Shown here in pieces: positions 28,745 to 32,684 of a DNA stretch of 32,684 bases. The notes beneath the pieces were generated by a model. That model did not search any database and had not been told where the DNA came from. It saw only the letters and a program-made list of their open reading frames with translations. The position numbers and the translations under genes were made by a program. The stretch lies in contig CM055097.1 of assembly GCA_029204225.1 (NCBI GenBank), positions 45,327,366 through 45,360,049 on the forward strand, in the 5' to 3' direction. The DNA comes from Diphasiastrum complanatum. Taxonomy: Eukaryota > Streptophyta > Lycopodiopsida > Lycopodiales > Lycopodiaceae. Each line of letters starts with the position of its first letter. Position 1 is the stretch's first letter.

Positions 28745-31388
28745 AAACTCGCAACAAGGTGGCAGATGGGACACCTCAACTTCAAGTCATTGGAGGTAAT
28801 GGCAAGGAAGAAGGTTGTGATTGGTCTTCCAAGTTCCTTAAGTAATGACAAGCATGTTTGTAATTCTTGTGCTTTGTCTAAGTCACATAGACTACCTTAT
28901 ACTAGATCTATTTCTAGATCTACAAAGCCTTTTCAACTTGTACATTCGGATATTCATGGATTTACTACAATTAGCAATAGTGGAGCTAAGATGTATGTAA
29001 CATTCATTGATGATTTCAGTAGATTTTGTTGGATCTATCTACTAAAGAGCAAGGATGAAGTGTATGATGTCTTTGTCAAGTTCAAGAATGCAAGGGAGAA
29101 CCAATTCTCCACAAAGATCAAGTGCTTGAGAGGTGACAATGGTGGTGAGTACATATCTAACAAGTTCAAGGCCTTTTGTGATGAGCATGGGATCAAGAGG
29201 GAGTATACAACATCAAGGACCCCAAAACAAAATGGAGTGGCTGAAAGGAAGAATAGAACTTTATGTGAAAGTGCTAAAGCTATGAGGTTAAGTGCTAATC
29301 TTGACAAACCATTTTGGGATCAAGCTTTGTTGTGTGCCAATTTCTTGTGCAATAGGTGGCCGAGTGCTATTTTGGATGGAAGGACTCCTTTTGAGATGCT
29401 ATTCAAAAGGAGGCCGAGTGTCAACTTTCTAAGAACCTTTGGATGCACATGCTATGTCAACATTACTCTTGATGATAGGACCAAGGAGGATCCATCTTCA
29501 AGAAGAGGTATTTTTGTTGGATATAGTGAGGTGAGTAAAGCCTACAAGGTTTACATTCCTTCTACTAACAAAGTGATTGTTGGTAGAGATGTCATTTTTG
29601 ATGAGGGAAATATTCCAAAGGTGTCTTCAATCATGATTGATGGTAAAGTAGATGGATCTAACATTCTTGATGTTGATGAGAAGGATTCTACTTTGGATGG
29701 TGGTGATGATGGACCTTCATCAAGTCAAAAGCCAAGGAGAACATCAAGAGAAAGACAAGTACCTTCAAGGCTCACATATGATCAAAAGGGTAAGCAAGTA
29801 GTTTCTGGAAATTATGTTCTCTTTGGATGAGCCTACAAGTGTAGATCAAGCAAGGAAAGAAGAGGAGTGGATCCAAGCAATGGATCTTGAGTATCAAGCT
29901 CTTATGAAGAATGGAACATGGAGATTGGTGGAGTTGCCTAAGGACAAGAAAGCTATTGGATGCAAATGGATCTTCAAGGTGAAGACAAACCAAGATGGAT
30001 CTATCAACAAGTACAAGGCAAGGTTAGTGGCAAAAGGATATGCTCAACAACAAGGAATTGACTATGATGAGACTTTTGCACCCGTGGCAAAGATGGTAAG
30101 CATTTGAGTCATCATTTCACTTGCTACACTTTATGGATGGGATCTATGGCAAATGGAGATTTCAGATGCATTCTTGAATGGTGATCTTGAGGAGGAAGTA
30201 TACATGGAGGAACCCGAGAGCTACATCTCATCAACAAAGCCAAATCATGTGTGTCTTCTACAAAAGAGTTTGTATGGCCTTAAGCAAGCACCAAGGAGTT
30301 GGTATGCTAAGCTTAACACTTTTTTACTCTCTCAAGGCTTTGTTATGAGTGAGTATGATCATTCACTTTATTATAGGTTTGCTGGAAATGATGTTACCAT
30401 CTTGCTAATCTATGTGGATGATATCATCTTGAGTGGTGGAGACAATCAGGATGTGGAGGATATCAAGAATGCTCTTAAGGAGGAGTTTGAGGTGCATGAT
30501 CTTGGTAATTTGCATTACATTTTAGGAATAGAAGTCATTAGATCTTCTCAATCTACTTTCATTTGTCAAGAGAAGTATGCTAATTCTATTCTAGAAAGAT
30601 TTCATATGGTAGATGCAAAAGCTATTGATACACCTATGGAGTCTCATGTAAAGCTTACTATAAGAGGTAATGAAAGATCCTTCACGGACATTACTCTCTA
30701 TAGAAATCTAGTTGGTTCACTCATCTAGCTTACCATTACTAGACCTGATCTAAGCTATTGTGTTGGAAGATTGAGTCAATTCATGCAAGATCCTAGTGAG
30801 GAGCATTGGAAGCTAGGAAAGCGAGTTTTGAGGTACATCATTGGAACTCGAGATTTTGGCATATTGTATGAGGGATCATCACCTAATCTTTTTGGATTTT
30901 CAGATTCGGACTATGCTGAAGATGTAATGGATAGGAAATCCATTAGTGCTTATTGTATTTTCATAGGTGATGGAGCTATGTCATGGATGTCAAAGAAACA
31001 AGCCACTATCTCATTGTCATCTAGTGAGGCCGAGTACAAAGCTCTTACACATTGCACAAAGGAGATGGTATGGATCAAAAGGATGATCAAGGATCTTCAC
31101 TTGCTGGATTTTTCAGAGAGCCCAATCATCTTTTGTGACAATCAATCAGCCCAAAGAATGGCATCCAATCCTATCCTTCATGCTAGGAGCAAGCATATTG
31201 AGATACAATATCATTTTGTGAGGGAGCGAGTCATTGCAAAGGAGGTGGAGCTTCAACATGTGTCTTCAAGGGAATGTGTAGCTGATATCTTCACCAAAGC
31301 ATTGGGAAAAGACTTGTTCATGAAGCATAGGACTTCACTTGGAGTATTATCAAAGTCTATGCTAAAACTAGTTGAAGAGGGAGTGTGA
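28745..31388 (+). pseudogene. Ty1/copia pol, 5'-truncated, with integrase, RT and RNase H
   Basis: Homology starts near 28760 at the GAG-pre-integrase zinc site (MGHLNF...CNSCALSKSH). Integrase follows with its catalytic blocks VHSDIHGF, RGDNGGEY and TPKQNGVAERKNRT, then GYSEVSKAYKVYIP. Near 29815 the frame shifts by one base. RT follows with [71 protein letters not shown] and the catalytic YVDDIILSG. RNase H has FSDSDYAEDVMDRKS, SLSSSEAEYKAL, FCDNQSAQ and HARSKHIEIQYHFVRERV, ending VADIFTKALG. Stops: TGA at 30105 (an Arg position, probably CGA) and TAG at 30726. Gag, protease and 5' LTR are missing, so it cannot be autonomous. Only three breaks over 2.6 kb make it the best-preserved element here. 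Confidence 0.97.
31371..31383 (+). other. Polypurine tract of the copia element
   Basis: GTTGAAGAGGGAG ends immediately before the LTR TGTGAAAG edge; this is the plus-strand primer position. Confidence 0.85.
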
Positions 31389-32010
31389 AAGATTCAACTA
31401 GTTTCATCACATTTTGCAGTATTTCCATATTTGGCATATTGAGGCCAAAATTTGTTTTAGACTTAGAGGTTGACTTTTGAAAGTTCATTAGTCTAAATTT
31501 CATTTGAATAAACACTTTTTGAAAGTGTGGGAAAGATAGAATGCGAGTTTGAGTACATTCAATTTGAATAAGTTGGGTACATTGAATCTAGACCCAAAAT
31601 TGGTAGGGTTAGCATTTTGGTGGGAAAGCCAAGTGGCCAAATAGGGTTTGGACCTACTATAAAAGGATGTAACTCGTGGAGAGAGTCATCTTCTCTCTTC
31701 TCTATCTCATTGGGTTCTACTATCCATTGGTGCACTATCTTGGTGATTGCTTGCAATTCTATGTGTAGAATGATCTATATTTGCTATTTTTGGATCCACA
31801 CGTGTGAAATACAGTAGCTTGCTGGTTTTGTACGGACAGCAACAGTACATAATCATTTCATTCAAGTTTGATCAAGTTCAATTAGTGTTTGCATCTCAAA
31901 TTGTGTGTAGATGCTGATTTTTCTACATTGGTGAAATTGGTAGTGTATTTCTCTTTCTAATCAAAGATCATTCAAGTAGATTGGATCCTAAGGATCTGAA
32001 ATCTTTCACA
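31384..32010 (+). mobile_element. 3' LTR of the copia element (627 bp)
   Basis: The ends are a perfect short inverted repeat, TGTGAAAGATT at 31384 and AATCTTTCACA to 32010 (the last base of the left arm pairs with the A at 32000). A TATA box (TATAAAAGG) lies at 31658-31666 and a pyrimidine-rich tract at about 31687-31711. The pol stop codon lies inside the first bases of the LTR. The family has an older copy at 15880-16474. Confidence 0.93.
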
Positions 32011-32684
32011 GGATAGTCTCATCAAGCTAAATTGTGATTAGGAGTATTAAAATTTCACAATTCTAGCTTGGCCAATTTTGGTCACATGCATTGTAATTGG
32101 CAAGATGGCCATGTAGATAGATGCCACACATGCCAAACCACATAGGATGCTTTTCAATAAGGTCATTCCTCATATTACATTGTGATAGCATCTTTGAAAT
32201 TAGGCAAAAATGTGTTTGGATAGGCTATAGAAATTCTAGGATCTAAAAATAGCATGTTTTACATTGTTTTTGGATCTTGAGATCTTGACCCCAAGTTAGG
32301 GTGGATCCAATGACCTATTAGGTAAGATGTTAGGGTTAGGGTATGATAAGTTCAGAGGTGCCCTAATATGCTCAAATCCGATCTTGAAAAGTATAAATGT
32401 ATGATGGGATTTCCATCCAAATATCAAGAAAAATCGAGTTTTTCCACTTCTATCATCATTGTCTTTTGGTGGCGAGTTCTAGCTATTGGATGTGAGTATT
32501 CTTATGCATTAATTGCTTGGTTTGGAAGGCACTGAACCTGTTTCCAGGTCTGAGAAGCTTGCTGTACTTTACTTTGGTTCATTTGATCAAATCTATGTGC
32601 CTAAATTTGCTAGTTTTGGTAACTAGTCTTGATTCTAACTCATAGTTTGCCGTAAAATTTTGTCAAAACTCATCACTGTGACAA
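32011..32684. other. Flanking DNA with a possible TATA element
   Basis: No coding content. AAAGTATAAATGTATG near 32388 resembles an LTR TATA box, preceded by TTAGGGTTAGGG near 32329. This might be the U3-R of a further LTR that runs past the window, but no edge is visible. Confidence 0.3.

Noticed and set aside
29035-29307. Minus-strand frames across the copia pol and LTR (also 29772-29993, 31559-31756)
   Set aside because: They are antisense shadows of the pol reading frame or of LTR sequence, with no motif of their own.
15880-32010. The LTR copies at 15.9 kb and 31.4 kb as the two LTRs of one 16-kb element
   Set aside because: The copies are strongly diverged while the pol of the right element is well kept, no primer site follows the left copy, and unrelated elements lie between.
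32326-32340. Telomere-like TTAGGGTTAGGG (also near 412-424)
   Set aside because: Only two units, and not the plant TTTAGGG form; chance or LTR sequence.
1-32684. CRISPR arrays, bacterial operons, rRNA or tRNA genes
   Set aside because: No direct-repeat/spacer array, ribosome-binding-site-led operon or structural RNA was recognised; spliced genes and plant LTR elements point to a nuclear plant genome.

Overview
The window reads as non-coding, AT-rich nuclear DNA of a land plant with a large, repeat-filled genome. A gymnosperm is my guess, but the species cannot be fixed from the sequence. The evidence is layers of decayed Ty1/copia and Ty3/gypsy retrotransposons, initiator-Met-tRNA-type primer sites, GT-AG introns, long microsatellites, and no intact host gene. 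No rRNA, tRNA or CRISPR array was found.

Layout. 1-2.3 kb: LTR pieces on both strands. 2.5-5 kb: short tandem repeats, a decayed coiled-coil protein (minus strand) and a 650-bp TCGAAAA-rich low-complexity block. 5.5-8.0 kb: a gypsy reverse transcriptase relic (minus), a copia 3' end with its LTR (plus) and a copia integrase fragment. 8.0-15.6 kb: a compact block of spliced, mutated genes unlike the neighbouring retroelements (below). 15.9-17.9 kb: an old LTR invaded by a (CT)46 microsatellite, further CT/AG tracts, a nested hairpin and a copia gag/integrase deletion chimera. 18-24 kb: mostly featureless, with weak ORFs. 24.2-26.5 kb: tandem and direct repeats that look like the U3 of a complex LTR. 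28.3-32.0 kb: a tandem hairpin array abutting a 5'-truncated copia element with a clear 3' LTR (31384-32010).

The most interesting part is 8.0-15.6 kb. In order it holds: a plus-strand protein with the look of an RNase-H-fold DNA transposase; a convergent minus-strand gene with a Cys cluster; an 830-bp divergent promoter whose two halves mirror each other and whose centre carries seven CACGTG boxes; a plus-strand histone H3 protein with residues typical of centromeric H3 (CENH3); directly behind it, overlapping in the -1 frame, a spliced Ulp1/SENP-like (C48) cysteine protease domain; and a minus-strand region with a duplicated domain. All introns with a clear frame are short (about 70-112 bp). 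The coding frames are broken by a few stops, several of which fit G-to-A or C-to-T change. I infer the remains of an unfamiliar large DNA transposon or virus-like element that captured a CENH3-like histone and a SUMO-type protease. The element's ends were not found, so its unity is an inference.
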